From positions 6,568 through 39,273 of the forward strand of contig MFFQ01000093.1 in NCBI GenBank assembly GCA_001780165.1: a stretch of 32,706 nt of DNA, in the 5' to 3' direction. The notes under the pieces were generated by a model. That model saw only the letters and a program-made list of their open reading frames with translations, had not been told where the DNA came from and did not search any database. Position numbers and translations under genes: made by a program. Origin of the DNA: Candidatus Eisenbacteria bacterium RBG_16_71_46 (GTDB lineage: Bacteria; Eisenbacteria; RBG-16-71-46). Positions 32,520-32,706 of this stretch are shown in pieces. Each line of letters opens with the position of its first letter. Within the stretch, counting starts at the first letter, position 1.

Positions 32520-32706
32520 GGCGTCCGCTGCACGGGCCCCCGGCCATGCTGGCAGAGCGCCTCCAGGGACTCGTCCGGCTGCTCGGCAACCGCCCCGGGC
32601 CGCTGGTGGCAGCCTGTGCAGATCGGACCTCCGCTCCAGGACAGCACCCGGCCGCCACAGTGCGGGCAGGGCGTCCCAGGGTCCGGCGTGGTCGCCCGGG
32701 GGGCGG
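32516..32706 (-). CDS. C-terminus of a zinc-ribbon protein (truncated by window end)
   Basis: The frame enters from the right edge and ends at TGA 32518-32516, with 62 residues visible. It contains CPHCGG...ICTGC, a CxxC-x(10-13)-CxxC zinc ribbon, followed by a short acidic/polar tail (AEQPDESLEALC). The stop overlaps the excisionase start by four bases. Many element-borne primases, helicases and replication ATPases end in a comparable zinc ribbon, but the identifying domains are outside the window, so no function is assigned. Confidence 0.55.
   Translation of the reverse strand, partial: APRATTPDPGTPCPHCGGRVLSWSGGPICTGCHQRPGAVAEQPDESLEALCQHGRGPVQRTP

Larger units (their letters stand above)
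30772..32706. mobile_element. Integrase end of an integrated genetic element
   Basis: From the base after the tRNA-Leu CCA onward, the gene content changes from housekeeping genes to an element module: a terminator, direct repeats, and on the minus strand a tyrosine recombinase, a ribbon-helix-helix protein, an excisionase-type HTH and a zinc-ribbon protein, with overlapping or near-adjacent frames. The other end is outside the window, so size and cargo are unknown. It could be a genomic island, an integrated conjugative element or a phage-derived element; no structural phage or conjugation gene is seen. Confidence 0.75.

Overview
The window is high-GC, densely coding DNA from a Gram-negative-type bacterium. 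Evidence for an outer membrane includes a BamD lipoprotein, a TonB-dependent receptor, a PorV-like barrel and a second barrel-like protein. A GWxTD-domain protein and a large secreted protein ending in a FlgD/type IX-like C-terminal sorting domain point to the Fibrobacteres-Chlorobi-Bacteroidetes superphylum in the broad sense. The high GC makes a Candidatus Eisenbacteria- or Gemmatimonadota-like lineage more likely than Bacteroidetes itself. This placement is inference from gene content; no phylogeny was run.

Region by region. Positions 1-188 hold the start of a divergent minus-strand gene for an exported protein, cut by the window edge. A small SAM-dependent methyltransferase (402-941) and a VLCAD-type acyl-CoA dehydrogenase (1124-3034) follow. 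From 3354 to 16654 runs a 13-kb, tightly packed, all-plus-strand block: ftsK, rimO, an unknown exported protein, bamD, nadD, a methyltransferase, polA, coaE, prfB, a phosphohexomutase and a 3-methyladenine DNA glycosylase. Most junctions overlap or are separated by a few bases, which suggests one operon. prfB contains the classical in-frame UGA and programmed +1 frameshift site.

Positions 16640-26904 are a cell-envelope region. An outer-membrane barrel candidate sits behind the best sigma70-type promoter in the window. A structured leader follows, and then four consecutive genes: TonB-dependent receptor, secreted sorting-domain protein, PorV-family barrel and GWxTD protein. The co-location of a sorting-domain cargo and a PorV-like partner suggests a type IX-like surface export or display unit, and this is the most interesting system in the window.

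Positions 27166-30666 carry the glycolytic run gap-pgk-tpiA followed by secG. A tRNA-Leu(GAG) gene ends the chromosomal core at 30771. Immediately beyond it begins an integrated element: a terminator, short direct repeats, and on the minus strand a tyrosine recombinase, a ribbon-helix-helix protein with a perfect palindromic candidate operator at its start codon, an excisionase-type HTH protein, and the zinc-ribbon tail of a further gene cut by the window end. Only the integrase end of the element is visible.
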